NCBI GenBank assembly: GCA_034769895.1 | Contig: CM068367.1 | Coordinates: forward strand, 347,843,611-347,907,610 | Source of the DNA: Magicicada septendecula | Lineage: Eukaryota > Arthropoda > Insecta > Hemiptera > Cicadidae | DNA: 64,000 nucleotides | Direction of reading: 5' to 3' | Shown here: positions 23,244-36,666 of the stretch, one piece after another | Numbering within the stretch: position 1 is the first letter of the stretch | Layout: every line of letters begins with the position of its first letter | The notes under the pieces: model-generated | The model's database searches: none | Told to the model about the DNA's origin: nothing | The model's input: only the letters and a program-made list of their open reading frames with translations | Program-made: the position numbers and the translations under genes

Positions 23244-25189
23244 CATCCAAACATAACGTAAATAGTCAGATGTATGAAAATTAACCGTTACTGATTTACC
23301 ACGGCGCAGTTCGACTACGAATTTCGAATTTTGCAGCGGGTCATAGTCAGATGAAGTGAACAATGGCCCAGCAGTTACGCTTGGTCTGTTCAACTTCACT
23401 ACTGAGAAGTCGAATCCCAGTCCTGTGTGAGAGTTCCGTAAACGACAAAAACGTTACACAACTAGCTGGACCGACAATCACGTCAAGCTGGTTGAAGCTG
23501 ACTACGACCACGAGACTTGTTCGGTGACCCTTTTCCGGAGTCTGCCATGGAATAATTGAATATCATAAGCAAGGCAGAGAGAGTTGTTTCAAACCTTATT
23601 TTTTTAATTCACGCTGTATTATGTAAATGCTCTAGGTAGATACCACATTAGGAAGACTCTCGGTGTCTTATTCCTAAAAAGGTGTTACCACGACTATTAG
23701 CTTCTTAAACATGTCGCTTGATGTTCTGTAATGGCAGGCTGCAGAGCTCGTAAACACAGGGAATTTACTTAAATCAATATGGGTAATCAGCTCACACTTT
23801 ACGTAACTGTTATCATATATTTTTATTAATTTTATGAACTGGAATGCTTATCAGTTGTGTGTATATGCATAAGGTAAGTAGTCATTACTATTAGATTAGG
23901 ACAAGGGAAATCCTTGCAGATATGGGAAATATAAGTAGTTTTTTAAATTATGCAAAGTGTACAAGAACTGTAAAGAGACACAAAACAACTTAATCATAAA
24001 AAATGTCATTATACCAACGTGACTAAATACATTTGCGTAAACGTTTTCATGGTCCGTGCGCCAACTACTATATTACACTGAGTCTTCTGCTCTACCGGAT
24101 ACAGGATTATGTCGGCAGAATTTCTAAAGCCATTACTCATAATTTTACAGTGTAGTGCCGAAAGCTTACCTAGTACGTAAAAATCGTAATAATTTATTTG
24201 CCGAAGTTACAAATTTAACATAGTCTTGTAACAGAGGCAGTGAAGTCACTATTATATCTGATTGAAATGAACCTTAAGAAACGCATTAAATATTTTATGT
24301 AATACCAATCGTTTCTGAACGTTTAAGAAACTGTAACAACACTCCTTTTATCATTGTTGACCTTTCTATTGTTGTTGTTGTTGCCGTTATTATTGGTATC
24401 TTTGGTATTAGATTTTTTTTCTGAAGCTGTTTACTCCGAAGGCAATAAAAATACCTATTTATACCGTTTTGAGGAAAACAGAACAAAATTGAATGCCGTA
24501 AAGGGCCGTAAGACATTTAGATAAAGTGAATGAGATTGTGCATTACATAATATTGGAAATACTACTGCGTCAGTTCGTAAAGAATGAACCTCGTTTGTCT
24601 AAATCACTCACACGCGACGCAATCTTGAATATCCACAGTCAAAATACTGTTTTCTTATATAAGAGTATGTGTGAGGCGTACATAATGGATGATGTGTAAA
24701 GATATTGGTTTTAATAATACTACATATTAACGAGCTCATATACAGGGAAAACTGAGAAGGGAAAATTATTCTTAATAGGTTATATATAAGCATTCAAGAT
24801 ACAATGTGATAAAATTAAGGGGATTAAAAGGCCAGTGCGTGCGGCACTTTTGGGATTCAATTTCTGAGCAATACCATAAAATCAAAAAGCATGTTTTTAA
24901 GTTTCTAGACCGAGTCAGTCTGTTGAAATGACTACCTGAGACATTTTTTTTTTACGAGGGCAGGTGGCAACATTTTCTGTATAAATGTCAAATGTTTGGT
25001 AGTGTGCACACTTCCGGGGGTCTATGGGCTTGGTTATTATACCCAACCCACTAAAAAAACCGTCTCCCTTTCCTCTTCTAGGACACTAAACTGGAACTGT
25101 TTGACACATTTCTTCGGGCTAGACCTACTATTCTTCAGCGGTAGGGCTCAAATCTGACTTGTCATTCTTCTTCTATATTTTGTTGTCCA

Positions 25190-25735
25190 AATCTATCTGT
25201 TTCGCCCGAAAAATCTCATCTGCGAAGCGTGCACCAGAGTACCAGGTGTCCTCCCCTCGAAGCATCGCTTAGTCGATGTTATACGTGGAGATTTCCGGCT
25301 AATATCCTCTTGCAACGATCTCCTGTATTGCTCCCATCTGTTGATGACGAAGAAGGTATGACTGGCATCATCCGCAGCTTTGGTGACTCGGCCTTTCCAA
25401 ATTTCTGCAGCCCTTACTTCCACTCTGCCCACGGCTGCACCTAATTGGTGAGGCTTCTCGCCCAGCGACCTCGTCCTTCTCGCTCCCATAATAATAATAA
25501 TAATAATAACAACGACAACAATAATAATAATAATAATATTACAAACTCCTTTTTGTGTCGCCAAAATAGCCGAGGAGTTCCAGGCAGGATGGACTGTAAG
25601 CTTGAGCTGTACGGCATACAACGAAGGTAGTGTGGTCGGCATTCCTTTTGAGTAGCTCCTGCAGTTACATCGTGGGATAATAATGAGCGACCAACTGGGT
25701 GCTGGGATCTCCTACAACTATTTAGGTTGTACAAG
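25190..25735. other. GC-richer unidentified block split by an AAT microsatellite
   Basis: Compared with its surroundings this block is GC-rich and has overlapping open frames on both strands. The minus frame 25193-25642 (149 aa) includes VGRVEVRAAEIWKGRVTKAA and NRWEQYRRSLQEDIS. An (ATA/AAT)n run at 25488-25541 interrupts the coding-like sequence. I recognise no domain. It might be a degraded gag-like or other element-encoded segment, or simply a recent insertion. It lies within the part of copy A that lacks a partner in copy B. Confidence 0.35.
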
Positions 25736-27349
25736 AAAGACCCTTATGTTCGTATGGTAATTTTAACTACTTCTGTTGTTTTTTAGTTAGAGTTTATTAG
25801 TTAGTTCCGTTAGTTATTAGTTACATAATCAATAAGTTATATATATATATATATATAAAACAGGTAGACGGTAGACTATTAAACAGGTAACAGTGATAAA
25901 AGTGAAATAAAAATTATTAAAAACAGTAGAATAGATGCTTGTCAAGAGGATGTTAACACAAAATCTCGTGTTATTGACTCTGCTTTGTTCATCGTACTGT
26001 TGAGGAGTTAGAAATGTTTTTTTATAGTTACCTGTGAAAACGTGTTCTCCATTTACTATGTATTAATCAAAACACCTGTATGAACGTAATATTTTCACAG
26101 CGATGTGTGACCGGCAAACACGTATCAGACATGGTTACTTTACTTTCTGGCCGTGAAATACAATAATTGAAATATGTAGTAAATGTGTGAAATTAAGTAC
26201 AATAGTACAATATGCATTTTTTTACAAATGAAATGAATACCTACAGCTTTAGAAGCGTAACATTAAAACTTAAGCCTACATTGAAGATTATTCTTCTGGA
26301 TTTGTCAGAAGAATAAACAACTCTTTCTCGTACGACTGTACATTTTTACGGCTGCTAGATGGACCAGTGAAATGAACACTTGGAACATGTGACCACTACC
26401 TTGTTAGAATCTACAGATACTGTGGGTACGGGTATTTGACATTGTCTGACATATCCCTTACATAATACCTCTGGGTATTACTTGACCTTGTTGTTAGTGA
26501 GAGTGCTTGCGTGTTGTGAGGAGGCTATTCCGGTGATAACGTAGCTACTGTTAGGAACTCTCAGAAAGTGAGTACTCAGACAAAGAAACAATCCACAAGA
26601 GAAGATTCACTGGTTCCGAAGACGGAAGAAGAGTAAGAGTCCGATAAGATCCAGAGGAAGAGGTAGAAATACCCTGCAAATGTTGGGCAGCAGCGGCATT
26701 TATATCGAGTGTAGGAACAGAGTAAATGATGCTCGAGATTGCTCTTGATCGAATATCTTCGGGCGCAACCTAGTGTATGGCCGGGGTAATTCGATGTGGA
26801 AAGGAAATGGGAAAACTATCACATTGTTTTTCTCTGAAGTGACTGCAGCCTGCAAATGATGGCTCCTCCTGAAGCAAAATATTTCGGAGGTAAACTACCC
26901 CGTTTGTATCTCCCGATGGGTAATATTTCAGGGTAGTGATTTAAAATAATAGTTTTGACGTGGGACCTCTGAGAGACTAAGAAGACCCGGAAACTGAAGT
27001 ATCTGAAAAAGGAAATGGGAAAGTGTGGATAACGATATTGGATTTAAGTGAAACGAGAAGATTACACAGGGTGAAATCGTTTGTAAAAATTATACAATCT
27101 TTTATTCAAGTCAAAATCGTGCTGAACAAAGTGTGAGGTAGTGATGAACAATAATTTAGTAAATAGTGTAACTAACGTCGAATGTGTGAACGATCATTTA
27201 ATTAATAAAAATATATGATAACAGTTACGTAAAGTGTGTGTTGATTACCCATATTGATTTAAGTAAATTCCCTTTGTTTACGAGCTCTGCAGCCTGCCAT
27301 TGCAGAACATCAAACGACCTGCTTGAGAAGCTAATAGTCGTGGTAACAC

Positions 27350-27396
<47 letters not shown>

Positions 27397-27482
27397 CAAT
27401 CACTTTCTGCTACAGTCCGTTTCTTGATGTATATAATACTATAATACTTATAACTATTTTACCTCAAGATGTATTTTTTCCT

Positions 27483-28613
27483 TTAGGGACATGTTTCGGG
27501 AGATCCTGTTCTCCCATCTTCAACCTTCGCCATCTTGCTTCTGGTGCAGTATTTGTGTGTTGGCTTCTGGATGTTATTATGGTGGTTTGTTGGTCTTTGG
27601 TCCTTCAATGTTGCATTATTGTGTGTGGTTGTAGTATCTGTTTTTGTATTTTGTGTATTTTCGATGTTGAGTGCTTTGAATATTGTGTCATGTTTTGTAT
27701 TGATTTGTATTTGTTCTGGTATTAATTTGTTTTGTGTTTTATGTTTGTAAATCTGTAAATTTTCCCAAATGTTCATTATGGTGCCTTTGTGTGGTATATG
27801 TTTTATTAGTGTTACATTGGTTATGTCTGGGAATTCATGTCCTGTGTTTATTGCATGTGTGGCTAAATTGGATTTATAAATGTTTGGTTTTTTGTATGCA
27901 TTTAGGTGTTCAAAATAACGTTTTTTCAGCTGTTTTTTTGTTTGTCCTATATAACATTTATTGCAATCTTGGCATTCAATTTTGTATATACCGTTGGTTG
28001 TTGTATTATCTTTGTTGTGTGAGTTATTTAGATTTTGTAATTTATTTTTATTAGTTTTGTATGCTATTTTTATATCTGTGTTTTTAAATAGTTTTGTTAG
28101 TTTTGACATTTTATTATTTATATATGTGAATGTGGCCCATTTTTTGTTGTTGTTATTATTTATGTGTTGTTCAGTTTGATTAATTCTTAATTGTTCAGTT
28201 TTTATTTTGTATTTGATTTTATTTTCTATTTTGATCATAGTATTTTTATTGTATCCATTTGCATAACCAATTTGGTATATTATATTTCTTTCTTTGTCAG
28301 TTTCTTGTTTGTTTAGGGGTATTTTGTACATTCTGTTAAATAACGAATAAAATGCTGCCATTTTATGTTGTGGTCAGAATGGTTAGGTATAATGATGTTA
28401 GTGGAAGTTGGTTTTCTATATATTGCATATTGTATGTGTTTGTTGTATCTTGTGATGGTTATGTCTAAATAGTTGATTTTGTTATGTTTTTCTTTTTCTT
28501 CTGTGAATTGTATTTTGGGATGTATGTTATTGATTTGTTTCATTATGTTCTCTGCATTTGTGTTTTTGTTATTTGATACATATAGTCCATCATCTACATA
28601 TCTTATCCATATG
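27483..28613 (-). pseudogene. Penelope-like ORF, left arm: end of RT plus GIY-YIG endonuclease
   Basis: Mirror image of the right-arm ORF, with the same 292-residue GIY-YIG frame (27483-28361). The upstream RT frame includes the RYVDDGLYV motif near 28600. The frame break at 28358-28364 is the same as in the right arm. The RT palm before the YVDD motif is missing because of truncation at the palindrome centre. Neither arm could supply a complete RT. Confidence 0.85.
27485..27527 (-). ncRNA. Hammerhead-ribozyme-like motif, left arm
   Basis: Reverse-complement copy of the motif at 29723-29765; see that entry for the elements of the core. Confidence 0.5.
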
Positions 28614-28636
28614 GATCATCTACATGACCCAGATGG

Positions 28637-29767
28637 CATATGGATAAGATATGTAGATGATGGACTATATGTATCAAATAACAAAAACACAAATGCAGAG
28701 AACATACTGAAACAAATCAATAACATACATCCCAAAATACAATTCACAGAAGAAAAAGAAAAACATAACAAAATCAACTATTTAGACATAACCATCACAA
28801 GATACAACAAACACATACAATATGCAATATATAGAAAACCAACTTCCACTAACATCATTATACCTAACCATTCTGACCACAACATAAAATGGCAGCATTT
28901 TATTCGTTATTTAACAGAATGTACAAAATACCCCTAAACAAACAAGAAACTGACAAAGAAAGAAATATAATATACCAAATTGGTTATGCAAATGGATACA
29001 ATAAAAATACTATGATCAAAATAGAAAATAAAATCAAATACAAAATAAAAACTGAACAATTAAGAATTAATCAAACTGAACAACACATAAATAATAACAA
29101 CAACAAAAAATGGGCCACATTCACATATATAAATAATAAAATGTCAAAACTAACAAAACTATTTAAAAACACAGATATAAAAATAGCATACAAAACTAAT
29201 AAAAATAAATTACAAAATCTAAATAACTCACACAACAAAGATAATACAACAACCAACGGTATATACAAAATTGAATGCCAAGATTGCAATAAATGTTATA
29301 TAGGACAAACAAAAAAACAGCTGAAAAAACGTTATTTTGAACACCTAAATGCATACAAAAAACCAAACATTTATAAATCCAATTTAGCCACACATGCAAT
29401 AAACACAGGACATGAATTCCCAGACATAACCAATGTAACACTAATAAAACATATACCACACAAAGGCACCATAATGAACATTTGGGAAAATTTACAGATT
29501 TACAAACATAAAACACAAAACAAATTAATACCAGAACAAATACAAATCAATACAAAACATGACACAATATTCAAAGCACTCAACATCGAAAATACACAAA
29601 ATACAAAAACAGATACTACAACCACACACAATAATGCAACATTGAAGGACCAAAGACCAACAAACCACCATAATAACATCCAGAAGCCAACACACAAATA
29701 CTGCACCAGAAGCAAGATGGCGAAGGTTGAAGATGGGAGAACAGGATCTCCCGAAACATGTCCCTAA
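28637..29767 (+). pseudogene. Penelope-like ORF, right arm: end of RT plus GIY-YIG endonuclease
   Basis: The first part reads IWIRYVDDGLYVSNN, the catalytic YVDD motif of a reverse transcriptase, followed by INYLDITI and AIYRKPTSTNI, typical of the RT thumb of Penelope-like elements. A one-base frame break at the A-run 28886-28892 leads to the second frame (28889-29767, 292 aa). That frame has FNRMYKIPL, then GIYKIECQDCNKCYIGQT (residues 124-141), RYFEH (148-152), TGHEF and NIWENLQI with the candidate catalytic Glu. This is the GIY-YIG endonuclease with the cysteine-rich insert seen in animal Penelope elements. Such proteins copy element RNA at a nicked target. This copy lacks most of the RT, so it is inactive. 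Confidence 0.88.
29723..29765 (+). ncRNA. Hammerhead-ribozyme-like motif, right arm
   Basis: Overlaps the last codons and stop of the Penelope ORF. It reads TTGAAGA (consensus CUGANGA with C3 changed to U), a stem II pairing GGGAG with CTCCC across an 8-base loop, then GAAAC, AT, GTC. A short stem I pairs AGG with CCT. Established knowledge: Penelope-like elements carry minimal hammerhead ribozymes with very short stem III. The C3 change would probably weaken or abolish self-cleavage. Confidence 0.5.
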
Positions 29768-29811
29768 AGGAAAAAATACATCTTGAGGTAAAATAGTTAT
29801 AAGTATTATAG

Positions 29812-29851
<40 letters not shown>

Positions 29852-32800
29852 TTTCTGATTACAAGGTGTGGTCTTTTAGTACATTAGTTTAATAATCTAT
29901 TTGTACAGCATTCTATCTATTTACACGTTTACAACGTTCTACGACCTTTTCCGATTTTTAGCCTCTACTTATCTCTTTTCGTCCACATATCTCCTACTAC
30001 TTTCTCTATCTCTTTACAATGCCTTCTTTCCAACTTCTTCACGTCTTCTTTGTTTTTGATTCATTCATGATTTTCATTCATTTGTAATTGAATGAAGGAA
30101 TGGAATCATTACATGCTGTCCATTTAACGGCTCATGTCTACCTGATCATTTTTGAATCCTGCTACAGATTTTCAAGTTTATAACTCGTCACATCTAAGTA
30201 TTTAGAGTGTAGTAGGGCTATTATTAAATGTTCAGTTTCCGTAAGAGGCTGAGATTAGCATTTTGACATGAAGATTTGAATATTCTGTAACGTTGAGACC
30301 TACTCAAATGTATAGAAATGTTTATTCGATACTGTAGTATTTGCATGGTGTCACTACTCATCAGTGTATTTGAATCAGTGCAGGTTCGCTACTAACTCGT
30401 AAAACTCATCTGCGGTGTTTACATATTCATAAGGGCGAGATCAATATTGCGTTTAAATATAAAATTATTGACTGTCTATATCTGTAGCTGTCTGGCAGAA
30501 TCAAGTTTATATGAAGAATGTCTTATATTGTTCATTCAGTTCCTGTTTTCTTCCGTTTCTGGCGTTAAGTAAGCACATCTCTACTCTCTAAATAACGTTC
30601 CTGTACTCACAGATTACAATTCAATAATTAGTACGTAGACCTGACATTTAGGTTGTTTAGAATTTGAACTTAATAAAACATGTATATTGAATTCTCAATT
30701 TGCAAAGCTGTTAGGATTTCTTATAAGATGCTGGTATTTATTTGAAAGCGTTGTTCTAATTATAACTTCAGAAAGAGGAAAGAAGTACACCATATATTTT
30801 GGCGTACAATTGTTTATTGTTCACGTTCGTAATCTGTTTTTTTTTCTGTTAATTAACATATTAAAGGTCTACTAAAATCGAACTATAGCCTATACTGCCT
30901 TTAAACACCGCTGTTAAAGTAACGCAGCTGTCCCGTTAGTTTGTGTGAAAGTCAAAAGCGAACACAACTTGTTAAATCTAACAAACTACAAGGCGCTCTA
31001 TTAGGATTACGAAGAGATAATAAAAAATAGACCTAAATCACTTGTTGAGGCTTTTAACTATTTGTAGTCCTTAATGCAACTAGTGAAGTTGGCCCTGAAC
31101 AACCTTTAAATTAAAGGAATTTTGTTACTCGTGCACTTGAGACACCGTACTAAGGAGATTACATTAGCTACTCTTTGCAACAATAGTGCGTAAACTCACT
31201 GATATGTTTTGGACATTCAATTAATTATATAACTAAAATGATAAAAACTGTTTACGATAAATATACTCGAGCTTTAACTGAACGGTTGCTCTACTTTGAA
31301 GCGTGTAAGTGTCTTTGATAACGAATATATTTTTATTTACGTTGAGGATAATAATATAAATAATAAAAGGAGTAACCTCAAGGTATACAGTTCATCTTCA
31401 TTAAAGATGAAGCTTCACAAGCCTTATATATCAGGTAAGACTTGCTTACTTAACGATTCCGATACATATAAATAGTAAGTTATAATTATAACTGTAGTGC
31501 TATAACAAAGGAAAAGTACTACATTAAATTAATTCTTAAACGATATTTTCTAAATCTCACATGTTGCAGGCGAAACTTTACGCAAAGCATTGGTTACGCC
31601 CTTGGCAAAGACAAGGTTAACGTCATACGTAACTTAGACGTCTATGATAAAGACTGTACCGACCACGTGTGTTGGAGCGTTGTTACGCTTCAAGACTACG
31701 ATAATAATAGTCAGATTTGCAAGCTTACAACATAATACGGGTACGTGCATAGTTGCTATTCGCTTTTGCAAGAAACAAGAAAAATAATGTAAGAGGGAGA
31801 AGAAAGAGGAAAATAGAGAGAGAAAGGAGTTTACTTATCTGATGTTGAAATTTAGTATTCACTGCTAAAGCGAAACTTAACACTTTGCTGAATTGCGCTC
31901 TTCCGTTTATGTACTAACAGTGTATATTCCATTTATGATGTGGTAAAACCAAAAAGAAACAAGAGATCGAAGTAAACGCAGACATAAGATCATTAAATGT
32001 TGTCCGCCCATGGATGTCGCCGTAACGATAAAACTAGTTACTGGTTCTGTAGCGAAGTTTTAATACCATTATTCCAGACAGGCTGTAACGAGTGTACTGT
32101 ACACCAGTTCTGTCAGGAAAAGAAATAAAGTGAAATTAAAATAATTTATGTACCGCCAAACAGGACGACTATACCGATTAAAGCGTAAAGCAATAGGGAT
32201 TCGCATGAGTGCGCTGGAGTCAAGGCGCTTCTGTGTAATTCTAGAGAAAAGTAGATTAAATGAGGCCGGAGACAAAGATTAAAGTAGAGGAGTAACAGTG
32301 GTCTGATATTTATTTGACCGTTTCTTCTACAGTATTTAGGAAAGCGCGTATTAAAATGACTTGTCTGTATAGGTATCTGTACAGTAAAAGATTAATATAT
32401 TTTTTAATTACAAAAACTGAAACTATGAATTCAGTTGTTACTCATTTTTCAGAATTTCCATTTGCACTACCATTAAATGTATTTGCCAACCTTGACTGCT
32501 TTTTTAGTTGTATACTTGTGCTGTATAATAGAGAAACAATTTTTGCGTGTTTAATGCTGAATAATTGCGCACACAAGGATTCTATAGTAATGTGCGCTAT
32601 AACATATCCGAACTTCAGTGTATTAGGTTTTCACACAGATATGTACTTTCTACAATATGTTTTATTTATAATTCTTTGTACAATCGTGTATATAAAACCA
32701 ACAATAAAAATAAATTATCTCTTTATGTTAAGCAATCAATTTCGTGATTCATTGTACTGATTGGGTTTGTTGTAAAACTAGTACAGAAAATGTTCCTTAC

Positions 32801-35800
32801 GGTTTTATTTTCTCTTTAGAAATTCTGTAATTGATTTATGAGGTGCTAGCGTGTTTCTGGCCGCATGAAAAATGAGGCGATAATGTATAGAGTAACCGAC
32901 ATTGATAGCCACAGGCCAGTCTTAACACGTGTTTTACATAAGCGGTCATTATACTTGTATCGTACACTGCTTGATAGATAATTAACTTACTGTTCTCGTG
33001 TTACTATTTCAGTCCTTGCGGCACGTTCTTTGAGAGAATCATAATATATAATTGGATACTGTAATCTCCTCAGTTCCATAATCCCGTCATAAATTGACAG
33101 AAAGCCTAAAGAATGTTTACTCTGCTGTGATACTAAAAATTGAATTGTCAGTACAGATGTAAACGATTCATTTCTATCCCTTTCTCTAGGCGCTAAAACA
33201 CCCACCTACGCGCTCGCTCGCTCGCACACGCACACACACACACAAATACAAATTGTGACTGCGGTTATAATTCTCCATTATGTGTATACAAAATCAACCG
33301 TCTTGAAGTATGGTTGGTTCCTGTTGGAAAGTCGAAGTGGGTTCTGAACTGACCGGGTTCAAGCGATGACTTACAGTACAAGTTGAGTTGTTTAATTGAC
33401 CTTCATCTTAAACAACTGATTTTATTGAGAAGCTTAAAAAGATCATATACGTTTATACACAGTTACGACTCGTTAGTAGCCAGTGACATTATGCTGTCAT
33501 ATCAATACACATTTGTACAATTGAGGCGTCATGACCGTGATTTTCTGCCGTGCCTCTTCGGTCAAAGGAAGAGTGACCGTAACAAAACAAATCAAATAAC
33601 AAATATAAATTAAAAGCGTTCTGATAATTTGAACTACTTGGAAAATCGTATTATATTTCCATGCGTTACGTTTTACAATAGGCCTACGTTACCGAAATAT
33701 GTCACTTGTTAAAATCGTTTAATAAATCACTATCGTCTAATATTGAATTGGTTCTAAGTCTTAATTCAATGGGTTTAGAAGTTCATTAAATTCTGTTCTT
33801 AATGTTGCAAAAACTGTTCCAGTGTGCAAAAAGATAACCTTTTATGATGAACCTTTTCTTCATGTTATTACATACAGAGAAATTTTATTGTGTATCTGTG
33901 AGTCTATGCCTAAATTCGAATACAGAAAGCTGAAATTTTACTGTTGTCGGTAAATGCTTAAATTTACCTAACTGCCATTTCACGTCATAAAGTACACCTA
34001 CTTTGAATAATCAGTTTGTCGCCACTTATTTCGAATAAACTACAACAGCGATAAACTAACGTGGGAAGAGACTGCGCACACATCGAAACTAAGTAAGTAA
34101 ATTTAACATTTTCTTAATTAAAGTTTCACAATTTTAATAATTATATTATAATTCTTTTCATGATTATAATTTTGTTGCTATTTTACACTACACGTAGTAA
34201 AATGTTCTCTTTGAACTCGCGTGTATTAATTACAAAAATTTTGCGAAATCTTGTTGGTAATAAATTGTGTAATATGTTTGCGAAATTAGCGTTTATTATT
34301 AACTTTTGTATTAATTGACCGCTCTAGTTTTTGAAGGTTAATTTATGTAGCTATATTATAATTTATTTTATGTTCTGTTTAATGAAAGGTAGTGAGTAAT
34401 CAGAAAAGGGAATGAATTATACAAGAAAACGAGTATGGAATAATTTTATATTAGCTTGTGATTATTAAACATATTAATTCAGAATTCAAAATAGTATTTT
34501 GTTACACCTTACCAAACTTAGAGGGCAGAAGTAAAGTTTTATTAGTGAACAGAAATGTAATTATAATTAAAAATAATTTTATCTTGCTTCAGTACATTAC
34601 CTTTGGCAGAGAAACACTAATGACAACGTTATTACTTGATTGTGATGGAATCACTCAACAATAAACAATAAACGATGTGTACAACATGCACAGATGCCGA
34701 CTGTGGTTTGAAAATCAAGTACAAAATCCATTTTAAGTAATAGAACTAACAATGTGTAGTACTGAGGAAGGTGAGAAAGTTATGTGAACTTCTATACAAA
34801 TAATTTTTCCTGGCTGTCTTGTTTATGTTACTGTAAATTTTGGAAATACCGGTAAGTACTTGGGATATCATTTAATAAGCCTGTTATTTAGATTACACAA
34901 TAAGTCAGGCGTTTGTAGCCTAAGGCCTTTGTTAGACTGTAAATGTGAGTTTCTTGTGGTCAAAAACGTGAGTTATTTGGGTTATTACCAACTCTTACTC
35001 TGATGGATGCAAGTTTTGGAAAAGGAACTGATCTACTACTAAACGAAAAACATATATATTTAAACGAAGTTACTTATTTATTACTCACTTTGTTCCCTTA
35101 ATAGTTCACACCTCTTGTTACTGACACAAGCTCCCTACTTATTTCTTTGTTTTGTCCTTAAATACATATTTCGTTTTTGTTCACAATGTGTGTGTGTGTG
35201 TGTGTGTGCTTGAATATGTTTACAGTGAAAGCAGAAAAGAGGAGAAATAAAGATTGACAGAGAAGAAGAAAATAAAGGAGCGGTATGCGAGGAAAACGGT
35301 ACAGAATGGTCATTCATCAGGACGTTTAATAAGGTAAGCACTTTAGGCTAATACAAAGAAATAAACACCCACAGAAAGAGTATTTCAATTTTTTAAATAG
35401 CTGAATAAACAACTGCCATAGAAATACAATGAAAACTGTTCCTTACATGGAAGCAGCCATTTCATTTCTGTAGAATCCACATTTTATGATTATAATCCCG
35501 AAGAGCAAAGATTATCGACAACAGCGCATTTTAAATTTATGTAAAACGAGAGTTTGCTTAGTTATGTATTCAAAATTTATATTTAGATAATTTTTAAGCT
35601 TATGAAAGCCAGGAAAAAATATTTACGAATGCAATTTCCTTCATGAAATTCTACTTTCAAAACATGTAACTTTAACATGAACTCTTGTAGTAAATATTTG
35701 TTCTTACAATATTAAAAATACTGTAAAATACATAACAACATTATACTATATCTTATTTACAATTTAAACTATGCTCGTGTTGTTATTTGAGTACACATTA

Positions 35801-36551
35801 TGGACTGTTTCTTTTTAGTTTCTGGAACATCAGTCAGGTTCTTCTCACTTGTAATACGGAATTTATGAGCGTAAATTTATGTAAGAAAAGATAATTTATA
35901 GTTTACAAGGCGTCGGCGGATAGACATACTAATTTGTTGTATTTTATGATTTGGTTGTGAACGAAATGTGGAAATGGGCGTCAGGACGGAAAATAGTATT
36001 TTTTTAAATGTCACTGTATGATTTATAAGCTAGGAGTAATTGTAGGAGTAATTTCTTCCCTTCCAAAGACAGTTTCTTAATCACTTTATTTTCCCTTTTA
36101 CACTCACGTCTGGGTCTTTCCCCTTACACCATAATGTATATTAAAATACATTAGTTGGTTAGCTTTCTGTTTGTAACCAAGTATACTTCTGGTGTACTAT
36201 AATACTATAAATATACTATAATACTTCTGGTATTCAGATCATCACTAGATATATACAGGCCATTAAATAATTAAAAAAACAAATGACTGCTACTGTAATA
36301 AGTTCTATATGATTAATTGAACAAGTTACCTGTTTTCCACTGTGCCGTGCCTACACGGCGCTTCGTAAAAACATCGTATTATATTTCTATAAGGGGCTTT
36401 ATATTAAAATATTTGTCAGCCGTTTTCGTTCTCGCTAACGCGTAAATAGGCGTCGCTAACATGTAAGAGTGCGTGTCCTACCAGATGCCAACGCACTCTA
36501 GTGACTAATTAGCGTATTCAGCTTTCTCAGCGTAAGGACTCGCCAGTCCAG

Positions 36552-36666
36552 ATATAACCGGCGGCGTATAAGCAACTATCTGCCTGGCGGAGAGAGAGTC
36601 GTTTTGATTATTGTGAATTACTATCTTCCATGCATACTTAAGCTCTAAGTGATCTCCCGGTAAGTC
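36552..36666 (+). promoter_or_regulatory. Weak promoter-plus-splice-donor candidate
   Basis: TATAAG at 36567-36572 lies in a locally GC-rich stretch and is followed about 90 bp later by CCGGTAAGT, a good 5' splice-donor sequence (GT at 36660-36661). An acceptor-like TTGTTGTCTTACAG lies near 38908. This could be a first exon of a non-coding transcript or part of an inserted element. There is no coding support. Confidence 0.2.

Larger units (their letters stand above)
27394..29846. mobile_element. Head-to-head inverted dimer of a Penelope-like element
   Basis: Two 1,177-bp arms (27437-28613 and 28637-29813) are reverse complements around a 23-bp spacer (centre 28625). Each encodes the end of a reverse transcriptase plus a GIY-YIG endonuclease, the hallmark of Penelope-like elements, with the 5'-truncated ends facing inward. 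A 43-bp tag is present only outside the left arm (27394-27436). TA runs flank both outer ends. The arms share the same reading-frame break, so both derive from one already mutated template. The near-identity points to a recent event or to an assembly fold-back artefact. Confidence 0.88.

Noticed and set aside
23395-23440. tRNA-like B-box near GAAGTCGAATCCCAG
   Set aside because: No matching A-box or cloverleaf could be built around it.
27535-28179. Open frames on the + strand of the left Penelope arm (and their mirror at 29071-29851 on the minus strand)
   Set aside because: They are antisense shadows of the Penelope ORF, hydrophobic because the sense strand is A-rich.
28473-28937. 154-residue frame crossing the palindrome centre
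   Set aside because: Its first part is antisense to the left arm. Only the portion from about 28637 is Penelope sequence, so the chimeric frame is accidental.
32314-32760. 148-residue frame in copy A
   Set aside because: The homologous sequence in copy B does not keep the frame, so it is not under coding constraint.
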